From an uncultured Cellvibrio sp. (lineage in GTDB: Bacteria; Pseudomonadota; Gammaproteobacteria; Pseudomonadales; Cellvibrionaceae), in contig CAMPIG010000311.1 of NCBI GenBank assembly GCA_946886255.1, positions 1 to 5,856 of the forward strand: 5,856 bases of DNA, given 5' to 3'. The translations under genes and the position numbers were made by a program. The notes below the pieces were generated by a model. The model worked only from the letters and a program-made list of their open reading frames with translations. It was not told where the DNA came from and ran no database searches. How positions within the stretch are numbered: the first letter of the stretch is position 1; each line of letters starts with the position of its first letter. Of this stretch, positions 1 through 5,706 are shown one piece after another.

Positions 1-11
1 ATAAACTGCAC

Positions 12-15
12 GAGG
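12..15 (+). promoter_or_regulatory. Ribosome binding site of the PfkB-family kinase
   Basis: GAGG lies five bases upstream of the ATG at 21, a good Shine-Dalgarno match and spacing that supports this start. A TAA at 2-4 could be the stop of an upstream gene, but too little sequence is present to tell. No promoter can be assessed. Confidence 0.65.
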
Positions 16-20
16 CACGC

Positions 21-1016
21 ATGACTCATTACCATATCTACGGCATAGGCGCCGCGCTGGTCGATACCGAAATAACCGTCAGCGACAGCGACCTGACCGC
101 CATGGCGGTCGCCAAGGGTGTGATGACACTGGTGGATGAGCCGCGCCAATCACAACTGATCAGTTATTTATCCGAGCACCAGATCGCTCACAAAGCCAGC
201 GGCGGCTCCGGCGCCAACACTATCATCGCCGCCAACTACTTTGGCTGCGACAACTTTTACTCCTGCAAAGTTGCCGACGACGACAACGGCCGATTTTATT
301 TACAGGATATTAAAGACGCCGGCGTGGCTTATCCGAGCCATTTGCCCACCGCCGAAGGGATCACCGGTAAATGCCTGGTGATGATAACCCCGGACGCTGA
401 ACGCAGTATGAATACCTTCCTCGGTATCAGCGAAACCGTGTCGGTTAATGAATTGCAACGCGATGCAATTGCCGCCGCCGAGTATGTTTACATTGAAGGT
501 TATCTGGTGTCTTCCGCGACAGGACGCGCTGCCGCGATTGAACTGCGCAAGCTAGCGAAAGCCAATAACACGCGCACCTCGCTCAGCCTGTCCGACCCAG
601 CCATGGTGCAATTTTTTCGCGATGGATTAGTGGAGATGATCGGCGACGGTGTGGATTTATTGTTTTGTAATCGCGATGAAGCCTTGGGCTTTACCCAAAC
701 CCATTCGCTGGATCATGCAGTAGAAGCGCTAAAGAAATATTGCAAAACGTTTGCAATTACCTGTGGCGCCGAAGGTGCATTGGTATTTGATGGTAATGCG
801 CTACTGAAAACCAATGCCTACCCAACCAAAGCCATCGACACCAACGGTGCTGGTGATATGTTCGCCGGGGCGTTTTTGTATGCACTGACGCACGGTTACG
901 ATTACAAAACCGCGGGCGACTTCGCCAATTTTGCCTCCGCCAAAGTCGTTGCCCAATTCGGGCCGCGCTTGAAAGCTGAGCAGCATCGTGAATTGAAAGA
1001 CGCGTTTTTTAAATAA
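21..1016 (+). CDS. PfkB-family carbohydrate/nucleoside kinase, probable adenosine kinase
   Basis: A complete 331-residue cytosolic kinase of the PfkB/ribokinase fold, likely transferring the ATP gamma-phosphate to the 5'-hydroxyl of a nucleoside or sugar. Seen in the sequence: an N-terminal strand with substrate-side GAALVDTE (10-17); the family's first glycine-rich signature GGSGANT (61-67); the NRDE form of the NxxE magnesium/phosphate motif (217-220); the nucleotide-binding TCGAEGA (247-253); and the second signature DTNGAGD (273-279), whose last Asp (D279) is the expected catalytic base and whose GAG forms the anion hole. Length is normal for the family. The start is fixed by GAGG at 12-15. 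The gene converges on the moeB operon across a REPIN-like repeat. Family membership is very secure. Adenosine as substrate is inferred from overall resemblance to bacterial proteins annotated as adenosine kinase; ribokinase, fructokinase or another nucleoside kinase remains possible. Confidence 0.85.
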   Translation: MTHYHIYGIGAALVDTEITVSDSDLTAMAVAKGVMTLVDEPRQSQLISYLSEHQIAHKASGGSGANTIIAANYFGCDNFYSCKVADDDNGRFYLQDIKDAGVAYPSHLPTAEGITGKCLVMITPDAERSMNTFLGISETVSVNELQRDAIAAAEYVYIEGYLVSSATGRAAAIELRKLAKANNTRTSLSLSDPAMVQFFRDGLVEMIGDGVDLLFCNRDEALGFTQTHSLDHAVEALKKYCKTFAITCGAEGALVFDGNALLKTNAYPTKAIDTNGAGDMFAGAFLYALTHGYDYKTAGDFANFASAKVVAQFGPRLKAEQHRELKDAFFK

Positions 1017-1024
1017 CTGGACGT

Positions 1025-1068
1025 GTAGGTCGAATTAGAGACGAGCACAGCTCGTCTTGTAATCCGAC
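1025..1068 (+). repeat. Left REP unit with an extended inner stem
   Basis: GTAG head at 1025-1028, then outer arms GTCGAATTA (1029-1037) and TAATCCGAC (1060-1068) with one mismatch. Nested inside is a perfect 8-bp stem, AGACGAGC (1039-1046) with GCTCGTCT (1050-1057), closed by an ACA loop. The nested stem is absent from the right-hand unit, whose corresponding loop is only 8 bases. Confidence 0.7.
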
Positions 1069-1097
1069 AAAAACTGCATCACTTTTTGTAGCTGGTT

Positions 1098-1127
1098 GTC
1101 GGATTACGCTGCGCTAATCCGACCTAC
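1098..1127 (-). repeat. Right REP unit, inverted relative to the left one
   Basis: Read on the minus strand it is GTAG (1127-1124) followed by a palindrome with perfect 9-bp arms, GTCGGATTA (1098-1106 on the plus strand) pairing with TAATCCGAC (1115-1123), around an 8-base loop. It lies 20 bases beyond the 3' end of moeB and could form a hairpin in its transcript, but there is no adjacent U-run, so it is not a textbook intrinsic terminator. Confidence 0.7.
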
Positions 1128-1147
1128 GACGGGATTATAGGTAGCGA

Positions 1148-1888
1148 TCAGGAACAGACGGGGCACTGCGGATCTTTGGGTAATTTAATGGTGCGCCATT
1201 GTGCGTGGCGGGCGTCGAACAATTGCAAACTGCTCTTAAGCGTTGTGCCGATGCCGATAATAAGCTTGATGGTTTCCAGCGCTTGCAAAGAACCAATCAC
1301 CCCCACCAGGGGCGCCAATACGCCGTTGGCCGCACACGTTAAATCTTCTTCACTCTCTTCGTACAAACAACGATAGCAAGGGTTGTTTTCATCGCGCGCA
1401 TCAAATACCGCAACCTGACCCTCCAGACGGATTGCCGCACCGGACACCAGCGGTACTTTTGCTTTAACACAAGCGGCATTGATTGCAAAACGCGTGGCAA
1501 AGTTATCCGTGCAATCCGCAACTACATTAACCTGTTTAACGTGCTCGCCAAGCGTCTCAAGATCGAGGGGATTTTCGATGCAGGTGATGTGTATGTCAGG
1601 ATTTAATTCGCGCAATGTTTGCGCTGCAGAAACGGCTTTATTCACGCCGATGCGCGCCTGGGTATGCACGATTTGCCGTTGCAAATTGGACAGGTCTACC
1701 TGATCAAAATCCGCCAATACCAGATGACCAACACCGGCCGCAGCAAGGTACATGGCCACCGGTGAACCCAAGCCGCCCAGACCAACAATCAACACCCGCG
1801 CCGCCAGTAATTTTTCCTGCCCTTCGATATCGATATCGTCGAGCATAATCTGGCGTGAGTAGCGCAGTAATTGCTGATCGTTCATCAT
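1148..1888 (-). CDS. moeB: Molybdopterin-synthase adenylyltransferase (E1-like)
   Basis: Cytosolic E1-like enzyme that uses ATP to adenylate the C-terminal glycine of the sulfur carrier MoaD, preparing it for thiocarboxylation in molybdopterin synthesis. Counting from the ATG at 1885 (245 residues; E. coli MoeB is about 249): Rossmann motif VGLGGLGSP (34-42), NLQRQ (67-71) with the conserved arginine, catalytic-site Asp in ADCTDN (D127), PLVSGAAIR (145-153), and zinc-binding pairs CYRC (170-173) and CPVC (241-244). Two adjacent ATGs (1888 and 1885) are possible starts; the first is listed. A GTG at 1933 would extend the protein into prmC by 15 residues with no matching family sequence, so it was not used. 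The gene starts 4 bases after the prmC stop and is the last in the operon. ThiF is the main alternative; the APLVGVIGSLQA block near 191-202 and the hemA-prfA-prmC context favour MoeB. No MoaD or other molybdopterin genes are in view, so the carrier actually served is inferred. Confidence 0.87.
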   Translation of the reverse strand: MMNDQQLLRYSRQIMLDDIDIEGQEKLLAARVLIVGLGGLGSPVAMYLAAAGVGHLVLADFDQVDLSNLQRQIVHTQARIGVNKAVSAAQTLRELNPDIHITCIENPLDLETLGEHVKQVNVVADCTDNFATRFAINAACVKAKVPLVSGAAIRLEGQVAVFDARDENNPCYRCLYEESEEDLTCAANGVLAPLVGVIGSLQALETIKLIIGIGTTLKSSLQLFDARHAQWRTIKLPKDPQCPVCS

Positions 1889-1892
1889 CGGC

Positions 1893-2750
1893 TTAGCCCG
1901 TTTTTTTGCCCATCGTAACGCGTTCGTTATCACTCAGGTCGCGTAGCGTTGTTATCGCAACGTAACCGAATTGTTCAAACAATTGGCGCACCGTCTGACC
2001 TTGCTGATAACCATGTTCGATCAACACCCAACCAGTGGGCCGCAAATAATAGCGCGCCTGTTGCACGATGTTTTCAATATCGCGCAGCCCCTGGTTATCG
2101 GCAACCAGTGCGCTCAAGGGTTCAAAGCGCACATCGCCCTGTTGCAGGTGCGGATCATCGGCGGCGATATAAGGTGGGTTGCTGACAATAACATCAAAGT
2201 CAGTTTCTTCTACTGCCGAAAACCAATCGCTTTGTTTGATCTCTACATTCTGAATGTGTAGATGCCGGCAGTTTTTTTGCGCTAGCAACACGGCTTCCGG
2301 CTGGTTATCCACCCCGAGGCAATGCCAATATTTTTTCTCGTGTGCCAGCGCTAATACAATCGCGCCGGTACCGGTACCCAAATCCAATACATGGCGCGGC
2401 TGGTTGTGCATATCCGACGCAAATAAATTCAGGACGGTTTCCACCACCAGTTCAGTGTCAGGGCGCGGAATCAAGGTGGTGTTATTGACAAACAAGGGCA
2501 ACGACCAGAATTCGCGCTGACCGATAATATGTGCGACCGGCTCACCATGTAAACGCCGATCAAACAGTGCAATAAAGTTATCTTCTTGCTCCACCGTTAA
2601 CGCGGTTTCGGGCCAGGTAAATAAAAAGGTGCGGTCCTTTTGCAGGATATGCGCCAGCAATATTTCAACATCCAAGCGGGGTGAATCGCTTACCTTGGCC
2701 AGTTGATTCGCCATCCGGATACAACTGGCGATGGTGAAGGCTTCACTCAT
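1893..2750 (-). CDS. prmC: Peptide chain release factor N5-glutamine methyltransferase
   Basis: SAM-dependent methyltransferase (also called HemK) that methylates the side-chain amide of the glutamine in the GGQ motif of release factors RF1 and RF2, raising their peptide-release activity. The 285-residue protein has the expected two-part layout: an N-terminal helical domain (about 1-85) that contacts the release factor, then the linker motif IPRPDTE (94-100) and a Rossmann-type domain with SAM-binding DLGTGTGA (123-130), acidic GVDNQ (146-150), and the active-site NPPY (191-194) that holds the target glutamine amide. E. coli PrmC is close in size (277). The ATG lies 3 bases after the prfA stop, and GGAG at 2757-2760 on the minus strand, inside the last prfA codons, gives a Shine-Dalgarno sequence 6 bases before it, so translation is likely coupled. 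Its substrate is encoded just upstream. Older annotations called it a haem-synthesis enzyme because of hemA linkage; that role is not supported by its motifs. Confidence 0.95.
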   Translation of the reverse strand: MSEAFTIASCIRMANQLAKVSDSPRLDVEILLAHILQKDRTFLFTWPETALTVEQEDNFIALFDRRLHGEPVAHIIGQREFWSLPLFVNNTTLIPRPDTELVVETVLNLFASDMHNQPRHVLDLGTGTGAIVLALAHEKKYWHCLGVDNQPEAVLLAQKNCRHLHIQNVEIKQSDWFSAVEETDFDVIVSNPPYIAADDPHLQQGDVRFEPLSALVADNQGLRDIENIVQQARYYLRPTGWVLIEHGYQQGQTVRQLFEQFGYVAITTLRDLSDNERVTMGKKTG

Positions 2751-2753
2751 GCA

Positions 2754-3836
2754 TTACTCCGCCAAAGCAGCCAACTGATCCGCCTGATATTCATTAACCA
2801 GCGGTTGGATCACACTGTCGAGCTCACCTTCCATCACTGCATCCAATGAATACAGCGTGAGATTAATACGGTGATCTGTTACACGCCCTTGCGGATAATT
2901 ATAGGTACGGATGCGCTCGGAACGATCACCGGTTCCCACCAGGTTACGTCGTTCATCGGATAAAGATTTGTGCGCAGCATCTTCCTGCATGGTTTTTAAT
3001 TTGGTTGCCAGCAACGACATGGCGCGTGCACGGTTTTTGTGTTGCGAGCGCTCGTCCTGACACTCCACTACAATTCCCGTGGGCAGGTGCGTGATGCGAA
3101 TGGCAGAATCGGTTTTGTTAACGTGCTGACCACCGGCACCGGAGGAACGATAAGTATCAACACGCAAATCGGCTTTATTGATATTCACCTCTTCCAATTC
3201 ATCTGCTTCCGGCATCACCGCCACGGTACAGGCCGAGGTATGAATCCGCCCTTGAGATTCCGTCTCCGGAACGCGCTGCACGCGATGTGCACCGGATTCG
3301 AATTTCATCTTGGAATACACACCTTGGCCGGTTACCAGAGTGATAATTTCTTTATAGCCGCCATGCTCACCTTCACTCTCGCTCAATACTTCTACCCGCC
3401 ACCCCTGACGCTCGGCATATTTGGAATACATGCGGAACAAATCGCCAGAAAAAATCGCCGCTTCATCGCCGCCGGTACCGGCACGAATTTCCAGGTAACA
3501 ATTCTTTTCATCGTTGGGATCTTTAGGCAGCAACAGGCGTTGCAAGTCCAACGTCATCGGCTCCAACTGTTCTTCACAGGAAGCCAATTCTTCTTCCGCC
3601 ATGACTTTCATGTCGGGGTCATTCCCCGTCAACCATTGTTTGGCTTCAGCCATATTGTCGAGCAACTGTTGATAACGCTGATAACCCTGAACGATAGGCT
3701 CCAGCTCAGCATATTCTTTCGATAGCTCACGAAATTTATTCTGGTTATTGATGATATCTGCTTCGGACAACAGCGCGCTGACCTCTTCGTAGCGCTCGCT
3801 CAGGCGTTGCAGTTTTTCCAGGATCGATGCTTTCAT
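2754..3836 (-). CDS. prfA: Peptide chain release factor 1 (RF1)
   Basis: Class I release factor that reads UAA and UAG in the ribosomal A site and triggers peptidyl-tRNA hydrolysis. The 360 residues match the usual RF1 length. Domain 1 is the N-terminal coiled helical region (about 1-100). The stop-codon recognition tripeptide is P-E-T (190-192) in [15 protein letters not shown], the RF1-type PxT rather than the RF2 SPF. The catalytic GGQ is at 235-237 in [15 protein letters not shown], with Q237 the expected PrmC target. The C-terminal region has [16 protein letters not shown] (303-318). The ATG overlaps the hemA stop by four bases (ATGA, 3833-3836), indicating translational coupling; the upstream Shine-Dalgarno sequence is weak, in line with re-initiation by ribosomes finishing hemA. 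RF2 would require SPF and usually a programmed frameshift, neither of which is present. It carries no internal frameshift or truncation. Confidence 0.97.
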   Translation of the reverse strand: MKASILEKLQRLSERYEEVSALLSEADIINNQNKFRELSKEYAELEPIVQGYQRYQQLLDNMAEAKQWLTGNDPDMKVMAEEELASCEEQLEPMTLDLQRLLLPKDPNDEKNCYLEIRAGTGGDEAAIFSGDLFRMYSKYAERQGWRVEVLSESEGEHGGYKEIITLVTGQGVYSKMKFESGAHRVQRVPETESQGRIHTSACTVAVMPEADELEEVNINKADLRVDTYRSSGAGGQHVNKTDSAIRITHLPTGIVVECQDERSQHKNRARAMSLLATKLKTMQEDAAHKSLSDERRNLVGTGDRSERIRTYNYPQGRVTDHRINLTLYSLDAVMEGELDSVIQPLVNEYQADQLAALAE

Positions 3837-5110
3837 TCAGACTCGCTTTTTTCGATATCGTCAGTAGATAAATCAAATAATTCCTGCGCTACCTGAATCA
3901 TCTCAGTGCGCCCGCCGGCGCTGGCATCTTTCAGGACGGTCGTCGGCGTATGGATTAATTTATTAGTCAGATTGCGCGCAAGCTGTTGCAGTACTTGCTC
4001 TGCATCGGCACCACTTTCCAGCAGGCGCTGCGCTTTCATTAATTCGTTATCACGCAGGTTTTCTGCCTTGCGCCGGTAAGCTTTGATGGTGGCGACAGCA
4101 TTCAGTGCCCGCGCGTGGCGGCGATATTGTTCAACGCCTTCGTCGATAATATCTTCGGCTTTATCTGCGGCAGCCACACGGGATTTTTTATTTTCATCAA
4201 TCACCGCGTGCAGGTCATCTACGGTGTACAGGTACACATCGGCCAACTCGCCGACCTGCTCTTCAATATCGCGCGGCACGGCAATATCGAGCATAAACAT
4301 CGGCTTGTGTTTACGCTTTTTCAGTGCGGATTCCACCGCGCCCTTACCCAGCAGCGGCAGTTGGCTGGCGGTGGATGAGATCACAATATCGGCGCGGTGA
4401 AGATATTCAGGAATATCCGACAAGAGTATTGCCTCGCCGAGAAATTCCCGCGCGAGCCGCTGGGCGCGATCCAGGGTGCGGTTGGCCACGATCATCTTCT
4501 TGATGCCCTGCTCCGCCAGATGCCGGGCCACCAGCTCGATGGTTTCGCCAGCACCGATCAGCAGCGCCGTGTCCTGTTTTAGGTTGGAGAAAATTTGCTG
4601 CGCCAGACTCACCGCCGCATAAGCCACCGAAACCGGGTTTTCACCGATAGCGGTTTCCGTGCGCACCCGCTTGGCAATACTGAATACCTGCTGGAATGTA
4701 CCGTGCAATTCACCACCGATAGTGCCTGCATCCCGCGCCACCGCAAAGGCAGACTTCATCTGTCCGAGGATTTGCGGTTCACCTAACACTAATGAGTCCA
4801 GCCCGCCGGCGACCTTCATCATATGACGCACAGCGTCTTCATCGCGGTGACAATAGAAACACTGCTCCAGATCAGCGGCGCTGATGGCGGTATGTTCCAC
4901 CAACCAATCGAACAACGCCTGGGGCTCGCCGAGACTACTGGCATAAATCTCTGTGCGGTTGCAGGTAGAGAGAATGGTTACTTCCGCCAGTCCCGCCTGC
5001 GCCCGCGCTTGATGCAGGGCTTCCGCGACCTGCTCCGGCGCAAAAGCTACCCGCTCGCGTATTGCGAGAGGCGCGGAGTTATGATTGATGCCAAAGGCCA
5101 ATAAGGTCAT
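3833..5110 (-). CDS. hemA: Glutamyl-tRNA reductase
   Basis: First committed enzyme of C5-pathway tetrapyrrole synthesis: NADPH-dependent reduction of glutamyl-tRNA(Glu) to glutamate-1-semialdehyde, which HemL converts to 5-aminolevulinate. From the ATG at 5110 the protein has 425 residues. The catalytic domain has GINHNSAP (7-14), nucleophilic Cys50 in [10 protein letters not shown] (48-57), His96, and [15 protein letters not shown] (103-117). The NADPH domain has LIGAGET (184-190), NRTLDRA (210-216) and DIVISSTAS (241-249). A C-terminal helical dimerisation domain follows (about 310-425). The window also has an in-frame GTG at 5128 that would add six residues (MTARFC). The ATG was preferred because it places the nucleophile at position 50 as in E. 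coli, begins with the family's usual [10 protein letters not shown], and leaves a sensible leader after the candidate promoter. Neither start has a strong Shine-Dalgarno sequence. It is the first gene of hemA-prfA-prmC-moeB and diverges from a toxin-antitoxin operon. Confidence 0.96.
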   Translation of the reverse strand: MTLLAFGINHNSAPLAIRERVAFAPEQVAEALHQARAQAGLAEVTILSTCNRTEIYASSLGEPQALFDWLVEHTAISAADLEQCFYCHRDEDAVRHMMKVAGGLDSLVLGEPQILGQMKSAFAVARDAGTIGGELHGTFQQVFSIAKRVRTETAIGENPVSVAYAAVSLAQQIFSNLKQDTALLIGAGETIELVARHLAEQGIKKMIVANRTLDRAQRLAREFLGEAILLSDIPEYLHRADIVISSTASQLPLLGKGAVESALKKRKHKPMFMLDIAVPRDIEEQVGELADVYLYTVDDLHAVIDENKKSRVAAADKAEDIIDEGVEQYRRHARALNAVATIKAYRRKAENLRDNELMKAQRLLESGADAEQVLQQLARNLTNKLIHTPTTVLKDASAGGRTEMIQVAQELFDLSTDDIEKSESE

Positions 5111-5143
5111 GCAGAACCGGGCGGTCACAAATTAAAGGGCGTC

Positions 5144-5172
5144 ATTGTCCGGCCAGCGGGGTCCGCTGACAA
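5144..5172 (-). promoter_or_regulatory. Candidate sigma70-type promoter of the hemA operon
   Basis: On the minus strand, TTGTCA (5172-5167; five of six matches to TTGACA) and GACAAT (5149-5144; four of six to TATAAT) are separated by exactly 17 bases. Initiation would fall near 5137, giving a leader of about 27 bases before the hemA ATG at 5110 but only about 9 before the alternative GTG at 5128. Found by eye; no expression evidence. Confidence 0.5.
5154..5168. repeat. GC-rich inverted repeat in the hemA promoter spacer
   Basis: CAGCGG (5154-5159) and CCGCTG (5163-5168) are perfect 6-bp arms around GGT. It lies almost wholly in the 17-base spacer of the candidate hemA promoter and touches its -35. 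It could be an operator for an unidentified regulator. No U-run follows on either strand, so it is not an intrinsic terminator. A GC-rich repeat this short may also be chance. Confidence 0.35.
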
Positions 5173-5203
5173 GGGGGAGATGAGTTTCACCGTAAAAGCC
5201 TGC

Positions 5204-5232
5204 TCGACAAGCCTGTAGCGTAGTGCTACATT
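5204..5232 (+). promoter_or_regulatory. Candidate promoter of the antitoxin-toxin operon
   Basis: TCGACA (5204-5209; five of six to TTGACA) and TACATT (5227-5232; four of six to TATAAT) are 17 bases apart. Initiation would be near 5239, leaving a leader of about 48 bases before the ATG at 5287. The palindrome at 5214-5230 occupies the spacer and overlaps the -10, so its occupation would block RNA polymerase. Found by eye. Confidence 0.5.
5214..5230. promoter_or_regulatory. Candidate antitoxin operator (palindrome)
   Basis: TGTAGC (5214-5219) and GCTACA (5225-5230) form a perfect inverted repeat with a 5-base centre. A partial direct copy of the right arm, TTGCTAC, occurs at 5242-5248. Antitoxins of ribbon-helix-helix type commonly bind short palindromes between the core promoter elements of their own operon, alone or with toxin, and this site has that position. 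Binding by the protein encoded at 5287 is inferred. Confidence 0.5.
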
Positions 5233-5276
5233 TGATTCGTCTTGCTACTCAATATCAGCTAACCCGGATTCCCTAC

Positions 5277-5281
5277 GGAGG
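5277..5281 (+). promoter_or_regulatory. Strong ribosome binding site of the antitoxin
   Basis: GGAGG stands 5 bases before the ATG at 5287. It is the best Shine-Dalgarno sequence in the window and much stronger than that of the following toxin gene, which fits the usual excess of antitoxin over toxin synthesis. Confidence 0.8.
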
Positions 5282-5286
5282 CTCCC

Positions 5287-5691
5287 ATGGCTGTTTCATC
5301 TCCCTTAAGGCTTGATCACAAACTGGTGGAAGCCGCTGCAGCAATGGCCCACCTGTTTAAACGCACCACTCCCCGGCAAATCGAATACTGGGCCGAATTA
5401 GGCCGCGCGGTAGAGCGCGAACTGGATGCCGAAACGGTGATTGCGCTACGCGAAGGCTTGGCGCAACTGCGTGTTGAACCCATCCATTCAGTACCCCTGG
5501 ATGCAGATGATGTCTTTGCCGATCTGGATCTCGCCCGGAATAGCGGCTTACTTAGCCAACACATCAGTGCAGCCAAATTGCGCTATCAAGCCAGTCAGGC
5601 GGCACCCGGTCTGCTGGAACAGATTCATCCCGACGGGCGCGTGGTGGTGGGTCAATTTCGCAATGGCCAATTTATTCCGCAAATCGGGTAA
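5287..5691 (+). CDS. ParD-like antitoxin of a type II toxin-antitoxin system
   Basis: A 134-residue protein resembling the ParD-like antitoxin family. The N-terminal half carries that family's pattern: LRLDHKLVEAA (7-17), then a helical stretch AMAHLFKRTTPRQIEYWAEL (19-38) running into GRAVERELD (39-47). The QIEYWAELGR block (31-40) is the most telling part and is thought to belong to a ribbon-helix-helix-type DNA-binding and dimerisation region. The middle (about 65-90) is acidic, with DADDVFADLD. The C-terminal tail, PGLLEQIHPDGRVVVGQF (107-124) and then NGQFIPQIG, is a plausible toxin-neutralising segment. No signal peptide or membrane segment is seen. The ATG is set by GGAGG at 5277-5281. 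A toxin-like kinase gene begins 15 bases downstream in the same frame. A palindrome in the promoter suggests autorepression. The family call rests on recognised residue patterns rather than a search; the neutralising function is inferred mainly from the neighbouring gene. Confidence 0.75.
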   Translation: MAVSSPLRLDHKLVEAAAAMAHLFKRTTPRQIEYWAELGRAVERELDAETVIALREGLAQLRVEPIHSVPLDADDVFADLDLARNSGLLSQHISAAKLRYQASQAAPGLLEQIHPDGRVVVGQFRNGQFIPQIG

Positions 5692-5706
5692 AGGATTTTC
5701 CCTTTC

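Larger units (their letters stand above)
1025..1127. repeat. REPIN/BIME-like element: two inverted REP-type palindromes
   Basis: A 103-base element fills most of the gap between the convergent kinase gene and moeB. Its outer ends are GTAGGTCGAATTAG (1025-1038) and CTAATCCGACCTAC (1114-1127), inverted repeats with one mismatch. Each end begins, read inward, with GTAG followed by an imperfect palindrome, the known architecture of REP sequences; two REPs in opposite orientation make a REPIN. The linker also has symmetry: ACAAAAA (1067-1073) pairs with TTTTTGT (1083-1089). Such elements are non-autonomous and are thought to be moved by RAYT (Y1-type) transposases encoded elsewhere; none is in this window. 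In this position it could also fold in RNA and limit read-through from either side, although no hairpin here is followed directly by a clear U-run. Assignment as a REPIN is by structure; copy number in the genome is unknown. Confidence 0.75.

Noticed and set aside
1025..1127. CRISPR array or intact insertion sequence
   Set aside because: There are only two palindromic units, in inverted orientation, with no regular spacers and no transposase frame.
1889..1933. GTG at 1933 as an earlier start for moeB
   Set aside because: It would add 15 basic residues overlapping the end of prmC, with no counterpart in MoeB. The ATG pair at 1888/1885 directly precedes the conserved NDQQLLRYSRQI start.
3261..3269. 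P-E-T instead of E. coli P-A-T in the RF1 stop-codon recognition tripeptide
   Set aside because: The middle residue of PxT varies among bacterial RF1 proteins and PET is a common form, so no altered codon specificity is implied.
3039..3725. A 228-codon open frame on the plus strand, antisense to prfA
   Set aside because: It lies wholly inside prfA, whose GGQ and PxT motifs are intact. The translation has no recognisable domain, and long antisense frames are common opposite conserved genes.
5154..5168. GC-rich inverted repeat as a terminator for read-through into the divergent region
   Set aside because: Both flanking genes start here rather than end here, and no U-run follows on either strand.
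5316..5576. An 86-codon minus-strand open frame opposite the antitoxin
   Set aside because: The plus-strand gene has a strong ribosome binding site and recognisable family motifs; the antisense translation is low-complexity Ser/Arg/Ala and has no support.
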